In this document: in pieces, positions 28,816-37,465 of the stretch
Position numbering within the stretch: position 1 is the first letter of the stretch
How the letters are laid out: each line of letters starts with the position of its first letter
Assembly (NCBI RefSeq): GCF_940670765.1
Contig: NZ_CALNVW010000016.1
Coordinates: forward strand, 62,001-126,000
Direction of reading: 5' to 3'
From: Streptomyces sp. A 4/2
Lineage (GTDB): Bacteria > Actinomycetota > Actinomycetes > Streptomycetales > Streptomycetaceae
DNA: 64,000 bases
Translations under genes and position numbers: made by a program
Notes under the pieces: model-generated
The model's database searches: none
The model's input: the letters and a program-made list of their open reading frames with translations, nothing else
What the model was told of the DNA's origin: nothing

Positions 28816-29603
28816 TCGACAGGGGCACGTACGGACCGTGGGCGGTCGTCGCGGGCGGATCCGAGGGGGTGGGATCCGCCTTCGCCCACCAGTTGGCCGA
28901 CGCCGGTCTCAACCTGGTGCTGATCGCCAGGAAGCCCGGACCGCTCCATGACACCGCGGAGCAGGTACGCGCGAAGGGCGTCGAGGTCCGCACGCTGGAA
29001 CTCGACCTCCTCGCCCCGGACGCACTCGGAGCGGTCCGCGCGGTCACCGACGGACTTGAGGTCGGGCTGCTGGTCTTCAACGCGGGCGCCAACAGTTACG
29101 GCCACGAGTTCGTCACCGGCGACCTCGACGGGGTACAGGGCGTCATCGACCTGAACATCACCGCGCAGCTCCGGCTCACCCACCATTTCGGCGCCCTGAT
29201 GAAGGAGCGGCGCCGGGGTGGCATCCTGCTCGTCGGTTCGCTCGCCGGGTACATGGGCCAGGCGCACATGAGCATCTACTCCGCCGCGAAGGCGTTCGGA
29301 AGGATCTTCGCGGAAGGGCTGTGGCTGGAACTCAGGGAGTACGACGTCCAGGTGCTGGAGCTGGTGCTCGGCGTCACCCGGACCCCCGCCATGGTCCGTG
29401 CCGGACTGGACTTCGACCTTCCGGGGCTGCGGGTCGCCGACCCCGAGGACGTGGCGCGGGAAGGGCTCGACCATCTCCACGAGGGGCCGGTGCGGATCGC
29501 GGGCGGCAACGAGGCGACCGCCGCGCAGCGCGGCGGCCCGGACCGGGCCGCCCTGGTGGCGGGGGCGCACGAGGCGTCGAAGCGGCTGCTCCGCCGTACC
29601 TGA
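28812..29603 (+). CDS. SDR-family oxidoreductase
   Basis: 263 residues. The cofactor loop is GGSEGVG at 15-21, NAGAN follows, and the catalytic set is Ser143, Tyr156 and Lys160 (IYSAAK). Sequence style is that of the DltE-like SDRs. GTG 28812 overlaps the preceding stop, so it is co-translated with kshA and the CxxC protein. Probably acts on a steroid hydroxyl or keto group; the position is unknown. Confidence 0.86.
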   Translation: MIDRGTYGPWAVVAGGSEGVGSAFAHQLADAGLNLVLIARKPGPLHDTAEQVRAKGVEVRTLELDLLAPDALGAVRAVTDGLEVGLLVFNAGANSYGHEFVTGDLDGVQGVIDLNITAQLRLTHHFGALMKERRRGGILLVGSLAGYMGQAHMSIYSAAKAFGRIFAEGLWLELREYDVQVLELVLGVTRTPAMVRAGLDFDLPGLRVADPEDVAREGLDHLHEGPVRIAGGNEATAAQRGGPDRAALVAGAHEASKRLLRRT

Positions 29604-29655
29604 ACCCGCCCCGCTGCGGCGGCGCTCGTACCTCCGCTCCGCGGACCTCCCGAAC

Positions 29656-29694
29656 AAGCCTTCTCCGTAAGCCTTCTCCGTAAGTCATCTCCGT
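29656..29694. repeat. Three tandem 13-bp repeats
   Basis: AAGCCTTCTCCGT occurs twice exactly and once as AAGTCATCTCCGT, head to tail, ending 16 bases before the LLM oxidoreductase start. It lies in a 107-bp gap with no gene. Confidence 0.75.
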
Positions 29695-29710
29695 AACGAA
29701 AGGTGCGCCG

Positions 29711-30565
29711 ATGCGCATCGGTATTGTCAGCCCCGTCGTGACCCGGGTCCCCGGCGCGCACGCGGAGTGGGAACGCTCCGCCGGCATCGAGGAACTCGCC
29801 CGGATCGCACGCACCGCCGACGGGCTCGGTTTCCATCACCTCACCTGCAGCGAACATGTCGCCGTCCCGGCCGATGTCGCCGAGCAACGGGGCGGCACCT
29901 ACTGGGATCCGCTCGCGACCCTCGGCCATCTCGCCGCGCACACCGAGCGGATCCGGCTGGCCACCCAGGTCCTCGTCCTCGGCTACCACCACCCGCTGGA
30001 GATCGCCAAGCGGTACGGCACGCTCGACCGGGTCAGCGGCGGCAGGCTCGTACTCGGCCTCGGTGTCGGCAGTCTGGCGGAGGAATTCGCCCTGCTGGAC
30101 GCCCCGTTCGAGGGGCGCGGGGCGCGCGCCGACGACGCGCTCGCCGCGCTGCGCGCTTCGCTGTCCCGGCGCGAACCCGAATACCACGGCGCGTTCTACG
30201 ACTTCGAGGGCTTCGTCGTCGACCCGCACGCCGTCCAGCCCCAGGTGCCGTTGTGGATCGGCGGGCGCACCGCCCGGTCGCTGCGCCGGGCCGTGGAGTA
30301 CGGCGACGGGTGGGTGCCCTTCGGGCTGCCGGTGGACCGGCTGGCCGAGATGCTGGCCGCCGCGGAACTCCCCGAGAACTTCGACGTGGTGCTCTCCGCG
30401 GGGCGGACCGACCCCTCCGGGGACCCGGAGGCCACCGGACGTGCCCTGCGGCGGGTACGGGAGGCCGGGGCCACCGTGGTGAGCACCGCCATCGACGCGC
30501 GCTCGGCCACCCACTACTGCGAACAGCTCGAAGCACTGTGGGCGCTGGCCGGGAAGACCGACTGA
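29711..30565 (+). CDS. LLM-class (probable F420-dependent) oxidoreductase
   Basis: 284 residues, luciferase-like TIM barrel: MRIGIVSPVVTR start, FHHLTCSEHVAVP, RLATQVLVLGYHHPLEIAKRY and QPQVPLWIGGRT are typical of the F420-binding branch. Cofactor choice is inferred. A related gene (Rv3520c) lies in the mycobacterial cholesterol regulon. It likely reduces or oxidises a steroid intermediate. ATG 29711 with AAAGG upstream; separated from the SDR by the tandem repeats. Confidence 0.87.
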   Translation: MRIGIVSPVVTRVPGAHAEWERSAGIEELARIARTADGLGFHHLTCSEHVAVPADVAEQRGGTYWDPLATLGHLAAHTERIRLATQVLVLGYHHPLEIAKRYGTLDRVSGGRLVLGLGVGSLAEEFALLDAPFEGRGARADDALAALRASLSRREPEYHGAFYDFEGFVVDPHAVQPQVPLWIGGRTARSLRRAVEYGDGWVPFGLPVDRLAEMLAAAELPENFDVVLSAGRTDPSGDPEATGRALRRVREAGATVVSTAIDARSATHYCEQLEALWALAGKTD

Positions 30566-30581
30566 CAGCCGGGAGGCCGAG

Positions 30582-31139
30582 ATGACAGTGATGCACGGGA
30601 ACGACGACACCGGTGCGCCTGGCCGGGACGGCGCAGCCGGTACGCAGGGCGCGGACGGGAGCGCGCGGCGCCTCGCCGCCGTCGAGGAACGCCTCGCGCA
30701 GTTGGAGGACGAACGGGAGATCACCCGGCTGATCGCCTCGTACGGGCCGCTGGCCGACAGCGCGGAGGCCGATTCGGTGGCCGCCCTCTGGGAGCCGGAC
30801 GGCGTGTACGACGTCGAGGGGTGGCTGATGACGGGCCGCGCCGAGATCGCCGCGATGGTGGGTTCCGAACGGCACGGACAGTGGATCTCCGGCGGCTGCG
30901 CGCATGTCGTGGGGCCGCCCCGGGTGGCGGTGACCGGTGACGAGGCGGTGGCGGTCTGCCATTCGCTGATGGTCGTGCACGGCGAGAGCGGCTTCACGGT
31001 CCACCGGGCGACCGCCAACCACTGGCGGCTGCACAGGAGTTCGGCCGGGTGGCTGGTGACGTACCGGACCAACCGCGTGCTGGACGGGCGCCCCGAGTCG
31101 CCCCGGCTGCTCGCGTCGGGTTTCGAGTCCGGGACCTGA
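30582..31139 (+). CDS. SnoaL/NTF2-fold protein, possible ketosteroid-isomerase-like
   Basis: 185 residues. A disordered, Gly/Asp-rich first ~30 residues is followed by a short coiled helix (AAVEERLAQLEDEREITRLI) and a SnoaL-like fold (YGPLADSAEADSVAALWEPDG, then WRLHRSSAGWLVTY). This fold includes steroid delta5-isomerases and hydroxylation helpers; catalytic residues cannot be assigned by eye. ATG 30582 follows GGGAGG. Last gene of the kshA-side rightward set. Confidence 0.8.
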   Translation: MTVMHGNDDTGAPGRDGAAGTQGADGSARRLAAVEERLAQLEDEREITRLIASYGPLADSAEADSVAALWEPDGVYDVEGWLMTGRAEIAAMVGSERHGQWISGGCAHVVGPPRVAVTGDEAVAVCHSLMVVHGESGFTVHRATANHWRLHRSSAGWLVTYRTNRVLDGRPESPRLLASGFESGT

Positions 31140-31155
31140 CCTTCCAGAAGACGCG

Positions 31156-31197
31156 GCGGTGTGCCGGGAGGGAAGCGATTCCCTCCCGGCACACCGC
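31156..31197. terminator. Bidirectional hairpin terminator
   Basis: A perfect 19-bp stem (GCGGTGTGCCGGGAGGGAA and its complement) around a GCGA loop, placed between the convergent SnoaL-fold gene and MFS gene. Confidence 0.88.
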
Positions 31198-31222
31198 TGT
31201 GCGTTCCGGTCCGCGCTGCCGG

Positions 31223-32695
31223 TCAGTGCACGGCCTGGCCCGCGGGGACGCTCCGCACGGCCGCCCCCGCGCCTTCCCGTGGACCGGCGAAGGTGGCCGC
31301 GATCGCGGCACACAGACCCACCGCGGCCATCGTCAGGAAGGCGGCGACGAAACCGGATTCGGGGTACATCGTGCTCCTCCCGGCCGTCACGACGCCCGGC
31401 GCCGCGAGTATGACCACGAGCATCTGCGTACCGAAGGCGCTGCCGAGGGAACCGGTCAGATTGAGCATGCCGCCCGCGATGCCCTGCACCTGGGCCGGCA
31501 CGTGCTGCACCAGCAGGTTGGGCAGCGCGGACGAGGAAGTGCCCAGGCCGATCCCGAAGACGACCATCGCGATCATCATCTGGGGAACGGTGTCGTGCCG
31601 CAGGGCCAGCAGTACCGCTCCCCCGGCCACCGCGACACCGCCGAACATCAGGGCGGGCCGGGCACCGAACCGCCTGGACGCGTGGCCCGCCAGGGGACCC
31701 GAGATCATGGCCACGATGCCGAGCGGCAGCATGAAACGCGCCACCCCGAGCGCGCTGGAGCCGAATCCGTACCCGAGACCCGCGGACTCGGGCATCATCA
31801 CCAGCATCGGGACGAGCATCGACTGTCCGACGAAGGCGATCTGTACGACGGCGCTGGCCGTCAGGGCCATCGCCACCGGTCGTTGCTTCAGCAGTGCGAG
31901 GTCGATCAGCGGCTCCGGCAGGCGGCGTTCGTGGGTCAGCCAGACGGCCAGGACGACGACACCGCCGATCACGCACACCAGGGTCCGGCCGGAGGTGAAT
32001 CCCCAGTCCTTGGACTCGCTCAGCCCGAGCAGCAGCACGGTGGCGCCGAGCGACAGCAGTCCCGCGCCCGCCCAGTCGAGCCGGGCGCGGGCACGCAGAG
32101 CGCTCTCCGGCAGCAGCACGGCCACCAGGGTCAGGGCGATCAGCGCATGGACGACCTGGAACCAGAAGAGGCCGGTGTAGCCGAAGTGGTCGATGAGATA
32201 TCCGCCGACCACCGGGCCGATGACCGCGCTGATTCCCATACCGGTGGAGACGAGGCCCAGCGCCACCGCGACGAGCTTGGGCCGGAAGATGTCCCGCACC
32301 AGCCCGTACGCGAGCACCATGACCGGCAGCCCGATCCCCTGGAGCGCCCGGCCCGTGAGCAGCAGGGGGAAGTCCGGGGCGAGCGCGGCGAGCAGCGAGC
32401 CGGCCACGAAGACCACCGCGACGGCCAGCAACACCCGCTTCTTGCCGTGGACGTCGCCGAGCTTGCCCACGACCGGTGTCGCGGCGGCGCCCACCAGCGT
32501 GGTGAGAGTGATCACCCAGGCGACCTGGGTGGTACTGAATTCCTCGGCGATCTGCGTCAGCGCCGGTGTCACCAGCGTGTAGGTGAGCGGGACGATCTCG
32601 ACCAGCAGAACAATCACGAGGAGCAGAAGGACGGAACGTCCGCGGGAGAGCGGAGGCCGTTCGGCCTCGCCCGTCGGCATAGGTATCTGATTCAT
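31223..32695 (-). CDS. MFS transporter, DHA2-like
   Basis: 490 residues with 12-14 predicted membrane helices. Family features: GKLGDVHGKKRVLL in the first cytoplasmic loop, LTGRALQGIGLPVM, and GPVVGGYLIDHFGYTGLFW (motif C of drug:proton antiporters). DHA2 proteins usually export drugs; here, inside a steroid cluster without Mce4, it may move steroids or intermediates. ATG 32695 has GGGAG upstream. Long upstream gap with a KstR-like box. Confidence 0.88.
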   Translation of the reverse strand: MNQIPMPTGEAERPPLSRGRSVLLLLVIVLLVEIVPLTYTLVTPALTQIAEEFSTTQVAWVITLTTLVGAAATPVVGKLGDVHGKKRVLLAVAVVFVAGSLLAALAPDFPLLLTGRALQGIGLPVMVLAYGLVRDIFRPKLVAVALGLVSTGMGISAVIGPVVGGYLIDHFGYTGLFWFQVVHALIALTLVAVLLPESALRARARLDWAGAGLLSLGATVLLLGLSESKDWGFTSGRTLVCVIGGVVVLAVWLTHERRLPEPLIDLALLKQRPVAMALTASAVVQIAFVGQSMLVPMLVMMPESAGLGYGFGSSALGVARFMLPLGIVAMISGPLAGHASRRFGARPALMFGGVAVAGGAVLLALRHDTVPQMMIAMVVFGIGLGTSSSALPNLLVQHVPAQVQGIAGGMLNLTGSLGSAFGTQMLVVILAAPGVVTAGRSTMYPESGFVAAFLTMAAVGLCAAIAATFAGPREGAGAAVRSVPAGQAVH

Positions 32696-32750
32696 GGTGA
32701 GACTCCCGGCCTTGCGCATGAGGAGGAGTGAGATACGGCCAGGCCGAGGC

Positions 32751-32766
32751 CGGTTCATCGGAACCG
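32751..32766. promoter_or_regulatory. Perfect palindrome upstream of the MFS gene
   Basis: CGGTTCATCGGAACCG, a perfect 6-4-6 inverted repeat 56 bases upstream of the MFS start. It differs from the three operator families described elsewhere. It could be an operator or a transcript hairpin; the binder is unknown. Confidence 0.45.
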
Positions 32767-32924
32767 TGACGTCTCGGTGAGCCGGAATCGAACGTCCGGC
32801 TGGCCTGTAATTGATTTCACCAGCGACCCATCAAGCGGTCAAGAGAATGGACCGATATCCCGGCAACACGAGGTGCAAAACGGGGTCAGATCGGTTATTC
32901 AGGAACACTCGACGTGCAGAACAT

Positions 32925-32944
32925 AACTAGAATTCAATCTAGTT
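32925..32944. promoter_or_regulatory. KstR-like operator between tetR and MFS genes
   Basis: AACTAGAATTCAATCTAGTT, a 20-bp palindrome with one mismatch pair, very close to the fadA5 box. It lies in the 304-bp gap 32696-32999 between the TetR gene and the MFS gene it precedes. The rest of that gap holds the 32751 palindrome and no gene. Confidence 0.65.
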
Positions 32945-32999
32945 AATGCATTGCAGGCATGCCAGGGCCACGGAATTCCAGGAGCGGGGGAACGCCGGG

Positions 33000-33626
33000 T
33001 CAGCCGGATGCGTGGCCGCCGGGTGACACGCCCCGGAGCAGCAGGGTGCAGGCGAGCCGCAGATCCGCCTCGGCATCCGGCATGGAGATGCGGCCGTTCA
33101 GGCTGGACTGCAGGATGCCGAACCACACCTGGAGCAGCAGGCGGACGACCGCGAGGTCGTCGGCGGTGGGCCGGTCCACCCCGGCCGCGGCCAGCAGCAC
33201 GTCACGGAAGGTCGCGTCGATCCGCGCGACGTCCGTCACGACGGCGGCGTTGGCCGCGTTCGAGGACTGGATCATGGCCTTCGCCAGGGCCGGCTTGCTC
33301 AGCAGCGACCGGTTGGCACGGACCAGTACGTCGAAGACGCGTTCCGCGGCGTCGGCCTTGCCGCGCGGACGCCTGGCGATGCCTTCGCTCATCCGGTCCA
33401 CCTGGTGCGCCATCACACCGACGAACAGGTGGATCTTGGAGGGGAAGTAGCGGTAGAGCGTCCCGATCGCCACCCCGGCCCGCTTGGCCACCTCGTGCAT
33501 CTGGACACGGTCGAGGTCCTTCTCGGTGGCGAGTTCCTCCGCGGCGTCCAGGATCCGGATGTGCCGGGCCCGCTGCTCGACCGAGCTCGGTTCGACCGCG
33601 GCTCTGCCCGCTGCGACTCTGGGCAC
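33000..33626 (-). CDS. TetR-family regulator, KstR-like (copy 1)
   Basis: 208 residues. The N-terminal TetR helix-turn-helix has the KstR-type recognition region VQMHEVAKRAGVAIGTLYRYFPSK. The ligand domain is helical (LLLQVWFGILQSSLNGRISM near the end). GTG 33626, with GGAGG 5 bases upstream, gives a protein starting MPRVA like its 208-residue sister at 37466-38092; the two are clear paralogues. KstR proteins repress steroid genes until a steroid-CoA binds. Likely targets are the AACTAGAAT boxes. Confidence 0.88.
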   Translation of the reverse strand: MPRVAAGRAAVEPSSVEQRARHIRILDAAEELATEKDLDRVQMHEVAKRAGVAIGTLYRYFPSKIHLFVGVMAHQVDRMSEGIARRPRGKADAAERVFDVLVRANRSLLSKPALAKAMIQSSNAANAAVVTDVARIDATFRDVLLAAAGVDRPTADDLAVVRLLLQVWFGILQSSLNGRISMPDAEADLRLACTLLLRGVSPGGHASG

Positions 33627-33783
33627 CGTTCCTCCACCTGTCATGGTCCGACCGGCCCGAGGATACCCAGGCCGGCGGCGCCGGGCCCACACCCGCACCC
33701 CAGGGGTCCGCACACCGTCCGGACGCGAGCCCCGAACCCGGCCCCCGCACCCGATCCCGCGCGCGCCCTGCCCCCGGATCCGG

Positions 33784-35391
33784 TCAGCTCCGGTCGAGCG
33801 CGCTCTTGAGCACCTTGCCGACCGCGTTGCGCGGCAGCCGGTCCACGACCACCACGTCGCGCGGCACCTTGAAGTTGGCCAGCCGCCCCCGGCAGAAGGC
33901 GATCACCTCGCCGGGGTCGGGGCGCTCCCCCGGCCGGGCGGTGACATAGGCCCGGCCCACCTCGCCCAGCCGGGGGTCCGGTATCCCGACGACCGCGGCC
34001 TCGGAGATCTGCCGGTGCCTGGTGAGGAGTTGCTCGATCTCGGCGGGGTACACGTTGAACCCGCCGACCAGGAACATGTCCTTGAGCCGGTCGGTGATCG
34101 TCAGGTTGCCGTGCGCGTCGAGGTGCCCGACGTCTCCGGTGTGCAGCCGGCCCTGGGCGTCGACGGCCTCGGCGGTGGCCGCCGGGTCCTCGAAGTAGCC
34201 GCGCATCACGTTGTACCCGCCCACCACGATCTCACCGGTCCCGCCCGGCCCGAGCGGTGCTCCCGCCGGGTCGACGACCTGGAGTGCGACGCCGTCCACG
34301 GCGCGGCCGGAGGTCGTGGCGACGGTCCGGGTGTCGTCGGCGACCGTACACATGGAGACCATGCCGCAGGCCTCGGTGAGGCCGTACGCGGTCAGTACGG
34401 TCAGGTGCAGTTCGTCCCGCATGCGCTCGACGAGTGCGACCGGGACCACGGCGGCGCCGGTCACCGCGAGGCGCAGCGACGTGATGTCGTAGGCGTGCCG
34501 GTCGGGGTGGTCGAGGATCGACGTGTAGACGGCGGGCGGGCCCGGCAGCACGCTCACCTGCTCCTCGCTCACCAGCCGCAGCGTCTCCCGGACCTCGAAC
34601 ACCGGCTGGAGGACCATGGTGGCCGCCCTGAGCAGACAGGCGAGCACCCCCGCCTTGTAACCGAAGGTGTGGAACAGCGGGTTGACGATGAGATAGCGGT
34701 CGCCGTGGCGCAGTCCGGCCCGTTCGCTCCACGCCTGGTAGGCGCGGATGTTCTGCCCGTGCGCGGTGAGTGCGCCCTTGGGCCGGCCGGTGGTGCCCGA
34801 GGTGAAGAACATGTCGCAGACGTCCTCCTCACCGACCTCGGCGGCGCGGCGGTCGGCCGCCGCGTCGGGAATGTCCCCGCCCGCGGCGAGGAACTCCGGC
34901 CAGGTCCGCGCGCCGGTGACCTCGGCGCCGCCGATGAGTACGACGTCGAGCAGGTCCGGCAGCGCGGGGACCGGGCGTCCGGCGGCCGGCGTTCCGGGGG
35001 CGGACGCGCCACTGTCCCGCAGCATGTCCAGGTAGTCGTGGCCGAGGAACCCGTTGTCCACGAAGAGCGTCCGGGCCTTGCTCCTGGCCAGCAGCCAGGC
35101 GGCCTCCTCCCCCTTGTAGCGGGTGTTGACGGGTACCAGCACGGCGCCCGCGCCGAGCGCGCCGAGGGCGGCCACCACCCACCGGTGCCCGTTGGGCGCC
35201 CAGATCGCCACCCGGTCGCCCGGGGCGATGCCGGACGCCATGGCCGCCGCCGTGGCCCGCCGTACCTGCGCGGCGAGTTCGCGGTACGTCAGCCGGACCG
35301 CGCCGTCGACCAGCGCCTCCGTGTCGGGGTGTCGCTGCGCCGTGGCGGCGAGAACACGGGGAACGGTACGGACCGGGCCGTCCTGGGTCAT
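33784..35391 (-). CDS. fadD3: FadD3-like HIP-CoA ligase
   Basis: 535 residues, ANL superfamily. It parallels FadD3 throughout: RVAIWAPNGHRWVVAALGA, MFFTSGTTGRPKGALTAH, NPLFHTFGYKAGVLACLL, VLPGPPAVYTSILDHP, VLTAYGLTEACGM and PRNAVGKVLKSAL. FadD3 activates 3aalpha-H-4alpha(3'-propanoate)-7abeta-methylhexahydro-1,5-indanedione (HIP), the first step of ring C/D degradation. Divergent from an SDR across a perfect KstR2-type palindrome. An internal insertion around residues 130-150 makes it slightly longer than the mycobacterial enzyme. Confidence 0.92.
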   Translation of the reverse strand: MTQDGPVRTVPRVLAATAQRHPDTEALVDGAVRLTYRELAAQVRRATAAAMASGIAPGDRVAIWAPNGHRWVVAALGALGAGAVLVPVNTRYKGEEAAWLLARSKARTLFVDNGFLGHDYLDMLRDSGASAPGTPAAGRPVPALPDLLDVVLIGGAEVTGARTWPEFLAAGGDIPDAAADRRAAEVGEEDVCDMFFTSGTTGRPKGALTAHGQNIRAYQAWSERAGLRHGDRYLIVNPLFHTFGYKAGVLACLLRAATMVLQPVFEVRETLRLVSEEQVSVLPGPPAVYTSILDHPDRHAYDITSLRLAVTGAAVVPVALVERMRDELHLTVLTAYGLTEACGMVSMCTVADDTRTVATTSGRAVDGVALQVVDPAGAPLGPGGTGEIVVGGYNVMRGYFEDPAATAEAVDAQGRLHTGDVGHLDAHGNLTITDRLKDMFLVGGFNVYPAEIEQLLTRHRQISEAAVVGIPDPRLGEVGRAYVTARPGERPDPGEVIAFCRGRLANFKVPRDVVVVDRLPRNAVGKVLKSALDRS

Positions 35392-35472
35392 GGGGACTCC
35401 TCATCCACTCATCGGCTCATCCACGCATACATCGGAATTCATTGCACTTCCGCATTCAGCGCACTCTAGTCC

Positions 35473-35494
35473 ACCTACCAAACGCTTGGTAGGT
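35473..35494. promoter_or_regulatory. KstR2-type operator at fadD3/SDR
   Basis: Perfect palindrome: nine-base arms ACCTACCAA and TTGGTAGGT around ACGC. The core ACCAAACGCTTGGT fits the published KstR2 shape AnCAAGnnCTTGnT except for one A. It is 82 bases from the fadD3 start and 61 from the SDR start. Confidence 0.75.
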
Positions 35495-35554
35495 TTGCTC
35501 GACACCCGGCCGCCTTCCGTGGCGTCCGGACCCGGACGCCACGGAAGGCAACGC

Positions 35555-36388
35555 ATGAGCATCAGCAATCCGGTGGACTTCACCGGACGGGCGGTCGTCG
35601 TCACGGGAGGCACCAAGGGCATCGGCTTCGCCATCGCCGAGGCGTTCCTCGGAGCCGGGGCGGACGTCCTGGTCTGCGGTCGCGGCGAGCCCCTCGCCCT
35701 GCCCACGGCGGGCGGCCGGACCGCGCACTTCCTCGCCGCCGATGTCCGCGATCCCGCCGCGGCGAGCGGTCTCGTCGAGCATGCGGCGGCTAGCTTCGGC
35801 CGACTGGACGTGCTCGTCAACAACGCGGGCGGCTCGCCCGACGCCGACGCCGCCACGGTCTCGCCGCGGTTCGTCGAGAAGATCGTCGCCCTCAACCTGC
35901 TGGCCCCCTTCTACACGGCGCAGGCCGCCAACCGGGTCATGCAGCCGCAGGAGAGCGGCGGTTCGGTCATCAACATCGGCAGCGTCTCGGGGCACGACCC
36001 GCAGCCGGGCACGGCCGCGTACTCCGCGGCCAAGGCCGGACTGCTGGGCCTGACCCGCGCCCTGGCCCTGGAGTGGGCGCCCCGGGTCCGGGTCAACCAC
36101 ATCACCACCGGACTGATCCGCACCGAGAACGCGGCGGCCGTCTACGGAGACGACGGCGGAGCGGCCGTGGCCAGGACGATCCCGATGAGCCGGATGGCCG
36201 CCCCCGGGGACGTGGCGGGTGCGTGCCTCTACCTCGCGAGCGGCCTGGCGTCGTACGTGAACGGCGCGGATCTGGCGGTCCACGGGGGCGGCGAGTTCCC
36301 CGCGCGCTATCTCGCCGTGCAGGACGGAGCGCGGGCGCACGGACCGGAGTCCAGGACCGTGGAAGGTGCCACGACCCTGGACCGCTGA
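35555..36388 (+). CDS. SDR-family oxidoreductase in the KstR2-type regulon
   Basis: 277 residues. TGGTKGIGFA cofactor loop, LVNNAGGSPDADA, Ser in NIGSVSGHD and the YSAAK active-site pair, then GLIRTENAAAVYGD. The last ~30 residues extend beyond the usual SDR end. It may be the counterpart of the small SDR Rv3549c in the mycobacterial KstR2 regulon. Divergent from fadD3, with the perfect KstR2-type box between, so a role in ring C/D beta-oxidation is likely. Confidence 0.87.
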   Translation: MSISNPVDFTGRAVVVTGGTKGIGFAIAEAFLGAGADVLVCGRGEPLALPTAGGRTAHFLAADVRDPAAASGLVEHAAASFGRLDVLVNNAGGSPDADAATVSPRFVEKIVALNLLAPFYTAQAANRVMQPQESGGSVINIGSVSGHDPQPGTAAYSAAKAGLLGLTRALALEWAPRVRVNHITTGLIRTENAAAVYGDDGGAAVARTIPMSRMAAPGDVAGACLYLASGLASYVNGADLAVHGGGEFPARYLAVQDGARAHGPESRTVEGATTLDR

Positions 36389-36417
36389 GCGTGGCGTCCC
36401 GCCACCCCCTGTCGCAG

Positions 36418-36445
36418 AATTAGAATTCATACTAGCTTGGTAGGT
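36418..36445. promoter_or_regulatory. KstR-like box fused to a KstR2-type half-site
   Basis: TAGAATTCATACTAG (36421-36435) is a degenerate KstR-like box. It runs straight into GCTTGGTAGGT (36435-36445), identical to the right half of the fadD3 KstR2-type operator. It lies 48-75 bases upstream of the Hsd4A-like gene. Confidence 0.5.
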
Positions 36446-36492
36446 GTCCGGGTCCCCCGTGCCGGGACCGTCGTGCAACGAGGAGCGAAGCC

Positions 36493-37422
36493 ATGCATGA
36501 AGCAGTCAGCCTGGACGGCCGGACGGCCGTCGTCACCGGCGCTGGTGCGGGCGTCGGCCGCGCCGAGGCGCTGGCCCTGGCCGCGGCCGGGGCCAGGGTC
36601 GTCGTCAACGACGTGGGCCCCGCCGCCCAGGCCGTGGTCGACGAGATCATCAGCGGGGGCGGACAGGCCACGGCCGTCGTCGGCGACGTGGGTGACTGGT
36701 CACTGGGCGAACGGCTGGTGGAGAAGGCAGTCACCCGGTACGGCAGCCTGGACATCCTCGTCAACAACGCAGGCGTACTGCGCGACATGATGCTCTTCAA
36801 CCTGACCGAGACCGCCTGGGACGACGTCATCCGTGTCCACCTGAAGGGACACGCGTCGGTCTCACGGGCCGCCGCCGTCCACTGGCGCGCCCTCAGCAAG
36901 ACCACCGGGGGTCCGGTCTACGGACGGGTCGTCAACACCTCGTCGGAAGCGTTCCTGTTCGGCGCCGCGGGCCAGCCCAACTACTCGGCCGCCAAAGCCG
37001 GCATCGTCGCGCTGACCCTCTCCACCGCCCAGGGGCTGAGCCGGTACGGCGTGCGGGCCAACGCCATCTGCCCGCGGGCCCGTACCGGCATGACCGAGCA
37101 CGTCTTCGGCGAGGCGGCCGACGGCGCGGGTGAGCTGGACATCCTGGCCCCGGAGCGGATCGGCACGTTCGTCGGCTACCTGGCGTCACCTGCGGCGGCG
37201 GAGATCAACGGCCAGGTCTTCGTGGTCTACGGCGACATGGTGGCGCTGATGGCCGCACCCCAGGTGGAGCGGCAGTTCCGCACCACGGGCCCGGCGTTCA
37301 CCCCCGACGAACTGGACCAGCAACTGACCCCGTACTTCAAGGGCCGCAGTCCTTACCAGTCGTACGCGGCATACAGCGTGGCCGACCTCGACACCACCGG
37401 TGTGCAGAGCGCCGCGAACTGA
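36493..37422 (+). CDS. Hsd4A-like 17beta-HSD type 4 / hydroxyacyl-CoA dehydrogenase
   Basis: 309 residues. The SDR has the HSD17B4-type signature: VVVNDVGPAA, LVNNAGVLRDMMLFN, and VIRVHLKGHASVSRAA. Catalytic Ser151, Tyr164 and Lys168 (NYSAAK), and a C-terminal extension of ~60 residues. Mycobacterial Hsd4A oxidises both steroid 17beta-hydroxyls and the side-chain beta-hydroxyacyl-CoA that feeds FadA5. No other gene in the window fits that step as well. ATG 36493 with GAGGAG upstream. Confidence 0.87.
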   Translation: MHEAVSLDGRTAVVTGAGAGVGRAEALALAAAGARVVVNDVGPAAQAVVDEIISGGGQATAVVGDVGDWSLGERLVEKAVTRYGSLDILVNNAGVLRDMMLFNLTETAWDDVIRVHLKGHASVSRAAAVHWRALSKTTGGPVYGRVVNTSSEAFLFGAAGQPNYSAAKAGIVALTLSTAQGLSRYGVRANAICPRARTGMTEHVFGEAADGAGELDILAPERIGTFVGYLASPAAAEINGQVFVVYGDMVALMAAPQVERQFRTTGPAFTPDELDQQLTPYFKGRSPYQSYAAYSVADLDTTGVQSAAN

Positions 37423-37426
37423 GACC

Positions 37427-37464
37427 TCTCCGGATTCCCCGCCGGCGGGCGGGGAATCCGGAGA
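37427..37464. terminator. Bidirectional hairpin terminator
   Basis: A perfect 17-bp stem (TCTCCGGATTCCCCGCC and its complement) around a GGCG loop, exactly between the convergent Hsd4A-like gene and the second KstR-like gene. Confidence 0.88.
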
Positions 37465-37465
37465 A

